A stretch of DNA of 38,992 bases from a virus. Below are positions 1 through 6,941 of this stretch, in pieces (position 1 is the first letter of the stretch; each line of letters opens with the position of its first letter). The notes beneath the pieces are model-generated. The model did no database searches. It was not told where the DNA came from and worked only from the letters and a program-made list of their open reading frames with translations. Position numbers and translations under genes: made by a program. The stretch spans positions 1-38,992 of the IMG/VR virus record IMGVR_UViG_3300030329_004140; one strand, given 5' to 3'.

Positions 1-2
1 TT

Positions 3-359
3 CCTTACTCAAAGGCTAGGACACTACGCAAGTGGATTGTTCCGACAGCTTTTATCTTTGCTGCACTCATAACGCCATCACTAGACGGGACGTTAACATT
101 TTTGGTTGCCCTGCCTATGCTGATACTTTTCGAGGTAGGTCTAATTGCAGGGTGGCTTACTGATCGTCAAGGCAATTACTTTGCTGACTTGCCAATGGTT
201 CAAAGGGTATACCGATTGGAACTTAGCTTGTACAGGGCAATCAAATCAAGAGCATTACGACTTGCCCGAAAGATACGTAAAAAGATAGGGTTAGTAGTGA
301 GGGTGGTTCAGCGTGGTGGAGCGAAGATGGCGGAGTGGTGGAAACGGTTGGGCTACTAA
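3..359 (+). CDS. tatC: TatC-like twin-arginine translocase subunit, C-terminal part (5' end outside window)
   Basis: The reading frame is open from the first base, so only the last 118 residues are visible. TatC is the multi-spanning membrane subunit that recognises twin-arginine signal peptides and forms the export channel with TatA. The visible part matches the end of TatC: a basic LRKW stretch, a hydrophobic helix, the family's TP..D turn (here ITPSLDG), then LVALPMLILFEVGL, which lines up with the last helix of E. coli TatC (LLAIPMYCLFEIGV). A basic cytoplasmic tail rich in Lys and Arg follows. A TTG at 102 could be taken as a start but would split the conserved region, so the gene surely begins upstream. 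It is read rightward, opposite to the recombination operon that follows. TatC is unusual on a phage; contiguity with phage genes argues against host DNA, although a prophage border cannot be excluded. Confidence 0.82.
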   Translation, partial: PYSKARTLRKWIVPTAFIFAALITPSLDGTLTFLVALPMLILFEVGLIAGWLTDRQGNYFADLPMVQRVYRLELSLYRAIKSRALRLARKIRKKIGLVVRVVQRGGAKMAEWWKRLGY

Positions 360-390
360 TTATTTGTTGGTCGTTCTGTTTCTCTCTGGT

Positions 391-447
391 GCAGGGCGAC
401 CGCCCTCTGCGCCCCTCGTCGGCTTGCTAACTGGCTGGCGAGGGGCG
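391..447 (+). terminator. Hairpin pair after tatC, probable terminator
   Basis: Two GC-rich hairpins follow the tatC stop. The first (391-410) pairs GCAGGGCG with CGCC.CTGC across a 2-nt loop with a bulge. The second pairs CGCCCCTCG (410-418) perfectly with CGAGGGGCG (439-447) around a 20-nt loop. The T-run after it is weak (TTCGTT), so termination may be partial or factor-dependent. Confidence 0.5.
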
Positions 448-543
448 TTCGTTGGACATCTATATACCTGAAGTGTTGAATACTCAATAAGTCAAACACT
501 TGCTATAACCCCATGACGATTTGATGTATATATTTTTTATATA

Positions 544-573
544 TAACTGTTTATATATAACTATAAACAGTTA
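544..573. repeat. Perfect 12-bp inverted repeat upstream of a small ORF
   Basis: TAACTGTTTATA (544-555) and TATAAACAGTTA (562-573) are exact reverse complements separated by 6 nt. The element lies in AT-rich DNA 21 nt before the start codon at 595 and could be an operator or an RNA hairpin in the leader. No T-run follows, so a terminator is unlikely. Confidence 0.55.
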
Positions 574-594
574 CAGTTTCTTGAAAGAAATAAA

Positions 595-681
595 ATGGCA
601 GACCTATTCGCATTACTAATACTCGTAGCTATCTACACTGTTGTAGGTTTTATGGGTGTTTATATGTGTGACTGGTGTTAG
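595..681 (+). CDS. 28-residue single-pass membrane peptide
   Basis: An ATG at 595 opens a 28-codon frame ending in TAG at 681. The peptide starts MADLFALLILVAIYTVVGF and ends MCDWC, so it is essentially one transmembrane helix (residues 4-24) with two cysteines at the tail. A purine-rich GAAAGAAA lies about 4-11 nt upstream as a weak ribosome-binding site. It sits between the tatC hairpins and the convergent nuclease gene, and the 12-bp inverted repeat just upstream suggests its own regulated transcript. Tiny membrane peptides of this type occur in phages as lysis modulators or exclusion factors, but nothing here identifies a function. Being so short, it could also be a chance frame. Confidence 0.4.
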   Translation: MADLFALLILVAIYTVVGFMGVYMCDWC

Positions 682-687
682 TGGTTA

Positions 688-1146
688 TTAGACTTGCTCG
701 AACCACTCAAAGGGTATGTATACAACAGGCTCTATGTCCCACCTGTCTCTAGTATCTCTTGTTCTGCCACCGGATTGATGTACAGGCAGGTCTTTACCAG
801 TTAGCTTATATACAAAGTCTGCTTTTCCACCAAAGGATATTCCGACACCAACGCTCCAACCGCTTTGAGTAGCAGTAAGAAGCTTCTTCCATTTACTTGC
901 TGATAGTACTAGCCCGCCCTTTGCAATCAGCCCTCTAAATCTAGGGTGTCGAGTCTTTATCTCTAGCCCTATCTCGAAGGACGGAAAGTCTCCTTGAGGT
1001 TTATTCTCGTCCCAAAACGTCCAGTCTGGGGTGGCATAGTCAGGGGCTTTTACTGCTGTTAGTCCCTTCTTCTTTGCATATCTTTTTGCAAAGTAATATT
1101 CAAAATTTTTATCTGTTGTAGATTCGTATGTAGGTCTTGTAATCAT
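688..1146 (-). CDS. PD-(D/E)XK superfamily nuclease
   Basis: This 152-residue protein shows the catalytic signature of the PD-(D/E)XK nuclease fold: Glu16 in the first helix, Pro40-Asp41 (ATPDWTF), and Glu62-Ile-Lys64 in GLEIKTR, with the usual spacing of about 20 residues. Such small single-domain enzymes in phages act as Holliday-junction resolvases, recombination exonucleases or restriction-like nucleases on DNA. It is the last gene of the leftward operon, 80 nt after the RuvC-like gene, so two candidate junction-cleaving enzymes end the same transcript. The ATG at 1146 has no clear Shine-Dalgarno sequence. The fold assignment rests on the motif; the substrate is not predictable. Confidence 0.7.
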   Translation of the reverse strand: MITRPTYESTTDKNFEYYFAKRYAKKKGLTAVKAPDYATPDWTFWDENKPQGDFPSFEIGLEIKTRHPRFRGLIAKGGLVLSASKWKKLLTATQSGWSVGVGISFGGKADFVYKLTGKDLPVHQSGGRTRDTRDRWDIEPVVYIPFEWFEQV

Positions 1147-1226
1147 AATTTATTGGCGACTACCGACTGGTATGCAACGTAGATAACTGCATAGTCCAGC
1201 CAGTCGATAGCCTAAAATACTCTGGA

Positions 1227-1820
1227 CTAGTCTTGTGGGATAGTTTCTTTTTCCATGTAAGCAATGCCAAGTGCAAGTGCTGACCATACATGAGTCTTTA
1301 CTTCATACAGCTTGCCCTTATGCGTTTGGTATCCACACCCAGTAATGCCACTGTCTAGATTTTGTTTGCAATGGCAGGTGTTACAAATTTCATGCTCTCT
1401 CCCTCTCCACCCTTTGCCTTTACAATCAACACACTTCTTGCCCCCTATGGCTAGCTGGTCGCCACCATAGCGGTCTATCACTGCCTGTCTAACGTTGCCG
1501 TCTTTAGCCCTAGCGTCCCCGCACAGCGCAGCCTTGACCGTCGGACGAGTTAGATACCAGACCTTGAAATCAAACACGCTGTCAAAGCGTCCTGTCCACC
1601 TGACTGTTTGGAACACGTCGTACCCAACAGGCATTCCATAACTGCTGACATCTTCTATTACTACCTCACTATCGGGGTGTGCAATATTTGTGCCAATTAG
1701 TATGGTGTGTAGTTCTTCGTTTGGTATCCAACCTTGCTCGATTATGTTGGGTGGTGAGACTGAATTATCAAGAGCGGCATAACCTGAGTGGGTCGTACCT
1801 GCATCAATCGCTATCAGCAT
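1227..1820 (-). CDS. RuvC-like Holliday-junction resolvase with zinc-finger insertion
   Basis: The 197-residue protein has an RNase H/RuvC fold signature. IAIDAGTTHSGYA supplies Asp6, VIEDVSSYG supplies Glu56, and the C-terminal helix THVWSALALGIA supplies His177 where RuvC has Asp or His. The fourth acidic residue expected three positions later is Ser180, so the metal site is atypical. Between the RNAKDGNVRQAV-like helix region and the last helix lies an insertion with Cys130, Cys133, Cys146 and Cys149 in a CxxCxGxG (DnaJ-like) arrangement that should bind zinc. Phage RuvC-like enzymes resolve branched DNA before packaging. The ATG at 1820 follows AAAGG by 9 nt, and the start overlaps the upstream gene by 17 nt, as expected for an operon member. 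Confidence 0.75.
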   Translation of the reverse strand: MLIAIDAGTTHSGYAALDNSVSPPNIIEQGWIPNEELHTILIGTNIAHPDSEVVIEDVSSYGMPVGYDVFQTVRWTGRFDSVFDFKVWYLTRPTVKAALCGDARAKDGNVRQAVIDRYGGDQLAIGGKKCVDCKGKGWRGREHEICNTCHCKQNLDSGITGCGYQTHKGKLYEVKTHVWSALALGIAYMEKETIPQD

Positions 1821-2220
1821 TTAGCCAGCCTTTCTTCACACATGTCCTACATGGCTTGAATATTGGCTCATGTGAACCAGTCCATTCTTGGCTTACCTGA
1901 AACTTCATACTTCTCCTGTCATCGAAGAAGATAAACTTAGGAGAAACATATAAGCAACGACCGTCGTGGTAAACCAATTTGTGGTACGAATTACTTGCAT
2001 GTAGCTTCAAAGTTATTGGAGAGAGTGCAAACTTATACTCTCGAAAGGGAGTCGCAAGATCGACCCCTGATCCATCCCATTCAGCCTCTACAATTTCTTG
2101 CTTCTTGTCTGCCTTTATTTCTTGGGCAAGAGAACGAACCTCCTGCCCAAGAAGTGTTACTCGACGAGACAATAACTCAAGATCAAATTTCTTTTTCTTC
2201 TTGAATATCGAGAACACCAT
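1804..2220 (-). CDS. Unknown protein with coiled-coil N-terminus and C-terminal CxxC
   Basis: The product has about 138 residues. A lysine-rich start (FSIFKKKKKF) precedes a predicted helical, coiled-coil-like segment with leucines at heptad-like spacing (residues 13-40). A mixed alpha/beta body follows, and the C-terminus carries CRTC. No family was recognised. ATG 2220 is preferred because GGGAG lies 4 nt upstream; a GTG at 2223 is the alternative. It overlaps the RuvC-like gene downstream by 17 nt and the zinc-ribbon gene upstream by 38 nt, so translational coupling is likely. Its place in the recombination operon suggests DNA metabolism, which is inference from context only. Confidence 0.7.
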   Translation of the reverse strand: MVFSIFKKKKKFDLELLSRRVTLLGQEVRSLAQEIKADKKQEIVEAEWDGSGVDLATPFREYKFALSPITLKLHASNSYHKLVYHDGRCLYVSPKFIFFDDRRSMKFQVSQEWTGSHEPIFKPCRTCVKKGWLNADSD

Positions 2221-2383
2221 CACTCTCCCTTTTCACTAGTGGTGTTACTTCAGCACAGTCACGGCAGACCCACTCCTTACTAGGACTGCCTGAACTATCA
2301 TTTGTATTTCTTGCATAGCCATTTCTAGCATCGCAATTACCGCACCGAATACGGTTCTGCTTCATCTTCAAACGACTCGGCAT
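2183..2383 (-). CDS. Small zinc-ribbon protein
   Basis: This 66-residue protein has two CxxC knuckles (CGNC near residue 15 and CRDC near residue 40), typical of a zinc ribbon that binds DNA, RNA or protein. The ATG at 2383 is supported by AGGGGG 6 nt upstream, although an internal ATG at 2365 is possible. It overlaps the end of the RecT-like gene by 47 nt and the next gene by about 38 nt, which is an unusually long double overlap but consistent in all three frames. No specific function can be assigned. Confidence 0.65.
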   Translation of the reverse strand: MPSRLKMKQNRIRCGNCDARNGYARNTNDSSGSPSKEWVCRDCAEVTPLVKRESDGVLDIQEEKEI

Positions 2384-3494
2384 CGAATTCCCCCTGTTCT
2401 ACTGGAGCAGTACGTTCTGTCCACTCTGTATCTGTAATAGCATTCCAGTCAGCTATTCGGTACGCACTGCTTGGAACATCGACAAGATCAGGAAACTCTG
2501 CTTCTATCACTCCCCTTTGTTCAACGTCAGAGTAACCTGCTTCTTTCAAGTTCTCTCTTGCCTCTCGCATACAGTCAGTCCAGACTTCTTCATAGCTACA
2601 CCACGGCGCGCCAGAACCTCTCTGCCCTGTTGGGTGAGCATGACTTCTCATCTTGCCAACCTTCATAAACTGAACAATGCCATCTCTTGCTCCGCTCAAG
2701 CTACCTGCATGTGCCGCATGGAGCGGGCATGGCTCGTTACGAATCTGATCTAGGTCATTTGTTGCAGGGTAAGGAGGTCTTCCCATACTACTAGCTACAG
2801 GAGTGCTGGCAACAGGTTGCAACGATGGTGCGTTATACTCAGGCAATGTCTCAGTATTACTAGACATGCTCATAGGTTCTAATTCTTCTGGAGTATAAAC
2901 AGAACCTTCAAAAGCATCAGGACAGTACCACCTTGCTCCGTTTGTCAACGCTCTGGCAAACAGCATGTTGCGTGGATACTTAGACCAACCGCTCTTGGCT
3001 CTATTGATACCGGCTCTGTCAGCATCTTCTAAAGAGAAAACGCTTTCTCCGACAACAGAACCGCTATCAATAAACTCTAGGATACACTCATCAGCGTCCA
3101 TCTTTTTGATTCTGTAGTCGTATCTTGGGTGCTTACGTACCATGCTAGCTATCAAACCTGCTGACATAGCTACCTTGCCCTCAACAACATACAGGTTTCG
3201 CAAGGCTGTCATTGGTGACAAGCCAAGTTCTCTACCTGCAAGTATTTGAACGATTGCTTGGTCGCTTGTATGTATCCCGCTGAATCTATTAGAGTTCACT
3301 GCGATTGTGCCAAGTTGCATAATCTCAGCAAGACTTAGTTCTTGCTTTGCTATCTGCGTTGGTGGCAGAATCTCTGGCTCAGTAGGCTCAGCACTTTCAA
3401 GTGAATCAATAACTTCACCTGCATGTTCTGGAGTTATTTCAGGTACTTCGGGTTCACTATCCCACGGCACCTGCTCAACAATTTCTTTTTCCAA
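2337..3494 (-). CDS. RecT-like single-strand annealing protein
   Basis: The 385-residue protein has an acidic, proline-rich N-terminus (1-45), then a domain with the layout of phage RecT-type annealing proteins. Key stretches are QILAGRELGLSPMTALRNLY, VEGKVAMSAGLIASMV, GWSKYPRNMLFARALTNGAR and a C-terminal YTPEELE. RecT proteins bind single-stranded DNA and anneal homologous strands during phage recombination. The C-terminal 130 residues are extra, with two cysteines and two histidines, and may bind partners. The start is TTG at 3494 with GAGGT about 5 nt upstream. It follows the previous stop by 3 nt. With RuvC-like and PD-(D/E)XK enzymes downstream, it forms a recombination set. Confidence 0.75.
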   Translation of the reverse strand: MEKEIVEQVPWDSEPEVPEITPEHAGEVIDSLESAEPTEPEILPPTQIAKQELSLAEIMQLGTIAVNSNRFSGIHTSDQAIVQILAGRELGLSPMTALRNLYVVEGKVAMSAGLIASMVRKHPRYDYRIKKMDADECILEFIDSGSVVGESVFSLEDADRAGINRAKSGWSKYPRNMLFARALTNGARWYCPDAFEGSVYTPEELEPMSMSSNTETLPEYNAPSLQPVASTPVASSMGRPPYPATNDLDQIRNEPCPLHAAHAGSLSGARDGIVQFMKVGKMRSHAHPTGQRGSGAPWCSYEEVWTDCMREARENLKEAGYSDVEQRGVIEAEFPDLVDVPSSAYRIADWNAITDTEWTERTAPVEQGEFDAESFEDEAEPYSVR

Positions 3495-3497
3495 TTT

Positions 3498-3887
3498 CTA
3501 CCTCATACCTTTTTTAGTAATTGCTACTTCAATAGCACCTTTAGATTGTGCCTTTTGAATAATCTCTCCTACTTCTCCTCCTCTTTTTTCTAAAGTACGT
3601 AACTTACGCTTGTTGAATTTAGGGGGCTTGACTGTATTCTTTAAGTCAGCAAGTTCATTGGCTCCAAAGAACTCTCTTAGCTGACCTAATGCTTCTTCGT
3701 CCCATTTAGTTGGAGCCTTTAGTTGGATTACATACTGGTCACTGTCCCAATATGTTGCCCCGCTTGCGGTCATAGCGGCACGCATCTTCATTTCTAGCTG
3801 ACCAATTTTTATTATTAGGTCAGACTTCTCTGCTTGTAGTGCTTCCCATGTATCTATTAGTGCTTGTAATGCGTCCATTTTTACCAC
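3498..3887 (-). CDS. Unknown coiled-coil protein next to RecT
   Basis: The product has 129 residues. Residues 5-40 form a likely amphipathic helix or coiled coil (EALQAEKSDLIIKIGQLEMK), followed by a compact basic region with FNKRKLRTLEKRGG. Its size and position just before a recT-like gene fit the small accessory proteins found beside phage annealing proteins. No catalytic motif is visible and no family was recognised. The start is GTG at 3887, supported by AGGA about 5 nt upstream; ATG 3878 is the alternative. It overlaps the preceding gene by 7 nt. Confidence 0.72.
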   Translation of the reverse strand: MVKMDALQALIDTWEALQAEKSDLIIKIGQLEMKMRAAMTASGATYWDSDQYVIQLKAPTKWDEEALGQLREFFGANELADLKNTVKPPKFNKRKLRTLEKRGGEVGEIIQKAQSKGAIEVAITKKGMR

Positions 3888-4438
3888 TTCAATCCTGCAA
3901 ACCGACCGTCAACTTCATCAGACTCAACATCTTCCCAATCAGTTAGCTTTCTAGTTATAGGGTGAATCAACGCCCTCTCCATTATCATCGTTCCATCACG
4001 CCAGTTAGTGCTTACTTGCACTTGCTCCTCTGCATCTGGGTGTTCAGACAGGCTGTCATGCTCATCGAACCACTCGTCTACAGCTTGTTTGCTTTCAAAA
4101 GTAGGAACAATCCACGACTCCACGCTGAACATGAGAGCAGTAGCATTGACATCTCTTGCAGTGGCTTGCATCAAGCCCTGCCACAAAGACTTTGGTATGC
4201 CATGTAGATAAATACCTACAAGCACAGGTAGCTTTAGGTCTGGCGACGCTTTGTTTACTTCGGTTACATGAAGTGGAAGCCCGCCCTGCTTAGTAACTTG
4301 CTCTAAGTTTTTGGGTTCTCTGTCCCCAATAACAGCAAAGAACGGTGCTACTTCTCCATGTGTATCGAACTGGTCTACGGCAATGCGATGAAGCATTTCT
4401 TTTACTTCAACCACATCTTTGTCGGTTACTTTTACCAA
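3881..4438 (-). CDS. Unknown acidic protein, 185 residues
   Basis: The protein is acidic and soluble, with no signal peptide, membrane span or metal-binding motif. It is probably one alpha/beta domain (residues 25-125, ending in a FSVESWIVPTF strand region) with a polar tail. The start is TTG at 4438, chosen because a strong AGGAGG lies 9 nt upstream and the nearest in-frame ATG is 14 codons in. It lies 47 nt after the VWA gene and overlaps the next gene by 7 nt. No family is recognised; the operon position suggests a role in the early or replication phase. Confidence 0.7.
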   Translation of the reverse strand: MVKVTDKDVVEVKEMLHRIAVDQFDTHGEVAPFFAVIGDREPKNLEQVTKQGGLPLHVTEVNKASPDLKLPVLVGIYLHGIPKSLWQGLMQATARDVNATALMFSVESWIVPTFESKQAVDEWFDEHDSLSEHPDAEEQVQVSTNWRDGTMIMERALIHPITRKLTDWEDVESDEVDGRFAGLKW

Positions 4439-4485
4439 CTATTCACTCCTCCTATTAGTATTAATTTTACCACAACTCCACAACG

Positions 4486-6756
4486 TTATCCTGCGAAGCC
4501 ACGTTCTCGAATAAGTGAGAACATTTTTTCCAATGCTTTTGGTATGTCAGGACTTGCTTTTACTTTCACTGTGTAAGCATCTTTGTGATAGCTTTCAGCG
4601 TACTTTCCGACAAGAACTATTCCGAATTGAACCCCTGCTGTCACTAACTCGTCAGCATACTCAGCACATTTTTGAGGTAAATCAGGCTGACCGTCTACGA
4701 TTTGTATGATCGTAGTCTCTGCCAATGAACCAAACTCTTGTGCTTTATCATGTAAGTAGTGAAGCATTGCATACTCTGGAGTTCCACCACCAGTTTCTTC
4801 ATGTGTTGGCTCAATCCCGACATCACCGAATTTATCACCGTATCTATGTTCACATGTACAAAGAGGTCTAGTTCCTGCATTGACTTCTGTGACTGAGAGC
4901 GTTGCGCCATTCCCATCGTGATAGGCATACACTTTAGTATTTTCTGTATTACCTGCCATTGTTAGGGCAGAGGCAACTTCCCATATCAATGCCCCTGCAT
5001 CTTGATACGTATTTTTTACTCCTGCCTTACAGATACAACCTGTACTCCCTGAAACGTCTACCCCAACAACTAACCTCGGTCGCCATAAATCTTCTTCTCT
5101 AAAGACCTTCAAGTTCCCATAGTTCATCTCCATTACTCTATCGGTAACATCACCCTTGTCAGACCACTTCACTCTGCGCTCATCTTTCATGCTTTCAAGC
5201 ATCTGCTCAGCATAGAAAGATTGTTTCACTGGGAAGTTTGCTACTGACCTCCCTTCAAACAAGGGCTTACGACCACCCCATCGACTTGCACCAGCTTTTT
5301 TATACGCTTTATCAATACGTTTAGCTGTGCGGCTCCACTTCTTTTGCTCAGCCTTTTGCTTAGCTTCTGCACGCCTGTGGTCAACAATGTCCTTACCAAC
5401 ATCATTCATGTACTCTTGCAAGTTCTTTTCGTACCCATCTTGGTTCATGGCGTGTGCAGCCGGTTTGTTTGATGAGCCCTTGCCCTTCATCGCTTCTTCA
5501 ATAGACGACCTAACATCTTCTTGTTTGTTAGCCAACTCGGAACTTGCACCACCGCCACGCTTCTTGCCTTGATTAGCCTTCTCTCCCCTATTGGTCGGGG
5601 CTGAATCTTCTTCCGTTAGAATTTTTACTACCAAAGGAAACAGTTCATCGACCATAACATTGAGCCTATCTTCTTCTTTGGCTTTAGCTATGTTCGTTGT
5701 GACCTCATCAAGTGGCTTAGCTATATTATTCTTCGCTATTCCGCCCCAAATTTTTGGCGTATATAACTTACTGTCTAGCCATGGATTGCCACTAACAGGG
5801 TTTCTCTCTGGATACTGCATATCTAACTGCGCTGGATTCAGATTCTTGCCTGATAAAGCAGAATAGTAAGCAGGTTGAGCAGAAGATTTAGCACGTCTTT
5901 GCTTTTGCAATGCTTCTTCTGTTGTATCCCTGAGATACCACTGGTCTCCAATTTTGTGACCAATAGCTGTGCCAATCTCAGACATAAGTTCAGAAGCTAG
6001 GGCTCTCAGTTGAACTTGCTTTTCCGCAAGCTTAACTTCTTTTGCTTTTTCTGCACTACCCCACTCTCTTTCCTCTCCCGCCCTGATACGAAACTTATTT
6101 TTAGCTTCGTCTATAACAACATATTTTTGTAACGCTCTAGTAAATAACTCAATTTCTTGAGCGATTTTATTAGTATAGTTTTCACTAGTACTAGAAACGT
6201 AATCGTCAACGTCTGTTGTTTTGATAATATGTTGAAGCGTACAGTGCTGATTATTTTTCCTATAATTAGCAGATTCTAACTTCTTAGCCGCCGCCCTCTC
6301 TGCAAGTAGTTCACTGTCAATCGAATGGATATTCACCCTCGACATAAGATGCATGCTAGCATCACTAGTTTTTTCAACCATTGATCTTCGCTGAGTAGCA
6401 AAGTTAGTCAAAGACTTGTTATAACTACCTGTAAAGTTGCCTGAATAAGACGTTGTTTGCACAGCGTTCTTTACTCTTTCATCAGGCTCTTGCTGTAACT
6501 CTTTAGGCAATTGATTCCAACACATACCGCACTGTGTCTTTACTGTGAACCCACTTGGGTAGACTTCAGCAGAACAAGAAGGGCAGATCACATGACCTAC
6601 TTCTTTCTTTAGTTCTTCGCTTAGCCTTTGCCCAGTCCAATCAGTCTTGCCCTTATTTCGATCTGGGTCGGTGGAAACCCCAGCCATAACACCATCTTCA
6701 TCATCTTCTTCAAACCAACTAGCTTGTCGTATCCAACCTCCAATATTAGTTTTCAA
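4486..6756 (-). CDS. CobT-like VWA-domain protein with N-terminal zinc ribbon
   Basis: The 756-residue protein has three visible parts. Residues 50-85 form a zinc ribbon (C58, C61, C76, C79). A long polar helical middle (about 100-540) is rich in Lys, Glu and Gln. The C-terminal von Willebrand A domain (about 560-756) has an intact MIDAS: Asp567, Ser569 and Ser571 in DVSGST, Thr659 in GGGTPE and Asp688 in VDGQPD. VWA proteins of the CobT type work with a MoxR/CobS AAA+ partner to remodel or metallate target complexes, and exactly such an ATPase is encoded two genes upstream in the same operon. The start is TTG at 6756, overlapping the Cys-rich miniprotein stop by 4 nt. The cobaltochelatase-like label concerns architecture only; no CobN-like subunit is present. 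Confidence 0.8.
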   Translation of the reverse strand: MKTNIGGWIRQASWFEEDDEDGVMAGVSTDPDRNKGKTDWTGQRLSEELKKEVGHVICPSCSAEVYPSGFTVKTQCGMCWNQLPKELQQEPDERVKNAVQTTSYSGNFTGSYNKSLTNFATQRRSMVEKTSDASMHLMSRVNIHSIDSELLAERAAAKKLESANYRKNNQHCTLQHIIKTTDVDDYVSSTSENYTNKIAQEIELFTRALQKYVVIDEAKNKFRIRAGEEREWGSAEKAKEVKLAEKQVQLRALASELMSEIGTAIGHKIGDQWYLRDTTEEALQKQRRAKSSAQPAYYSALSGKNLNPAQLDMQYPERNPVSGNPWLDSKLYTPKIWGGIAKNNIAKPLDEVTTNIAKAKEEDRLNVMVDELFPLVVKILTEEDSAPTNRGEKANQGKKRGGGASSELANKQEDVRSSIEEAMKGKGSSNKPAAHAMNQDGYEKNLQEYMNDVGKDIVDHRRAEAKQKAEQKKWSRTAKRIDKAYKKAGASRWGGRKPLFEGRSVANFPVKQSFYAEQMLESMKDERRVKWSDKGDVTDRVMEMNYGNLKVFREEDLWRPRLVVGVDVSGSTGCICKAGVKNTYQDAGALIWEVASALTMAGNTENTKVYAYHDGNGATLSVTEVNAGTRPLCTCEHRYGDKFGDVGIEPTHEETGGGTPEYAMLHYLHDKAQEFGSLAETTIIQIVDGQPDLPQKCAEYADELVTAGVQFGIVLVGKYAESYHKDAYTVKVKASPDIPKALEKMFSLIRERGFAG

Positions 6757-6941
6757 CCTCTACTCTCCTTGCACTTCATGCAACCGCAGTTGCCTTCTCC
6801 GACATAATCGGGACAGTTTTTCCCGTCTTTACAAAAGTCCTCATAAGCCCTGCATCTGTGGTGCTTTTCGTTTTTATAACCCTTGCAACCAGTACAAATC
6901 GGGACTTTATTGTCCCAATTAGTTCTTGCTATTTTTGGCAT
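6753..6941 (-). CDS. Cys-rich miniprotein between the AAA+ and VWA genes
   Basis: The 62-residue product has eight cysteines (about C16, C19, C30, C37, C43, C52, C54, C57) plus two adjacent histidines, enough for two metal sites. It is fused by overlap to both neighbours: its ATG at 6941 shares a base with the ATPase stop, and its TGA overlaps the VWA start TTG. The three proteins are therefore probably translated together, and this one may be a metal-binding adaptor of the ATPase/VWA machine. That role is inferred from position only; no family was recognised. Confidence 0.7.
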   Translation of the reverse strand: MPKIARTNWDNKVPICTGCKGYKNEKHHRCRAYEDFCKDGKNCPDYVGEGNCGCMKCKESRG

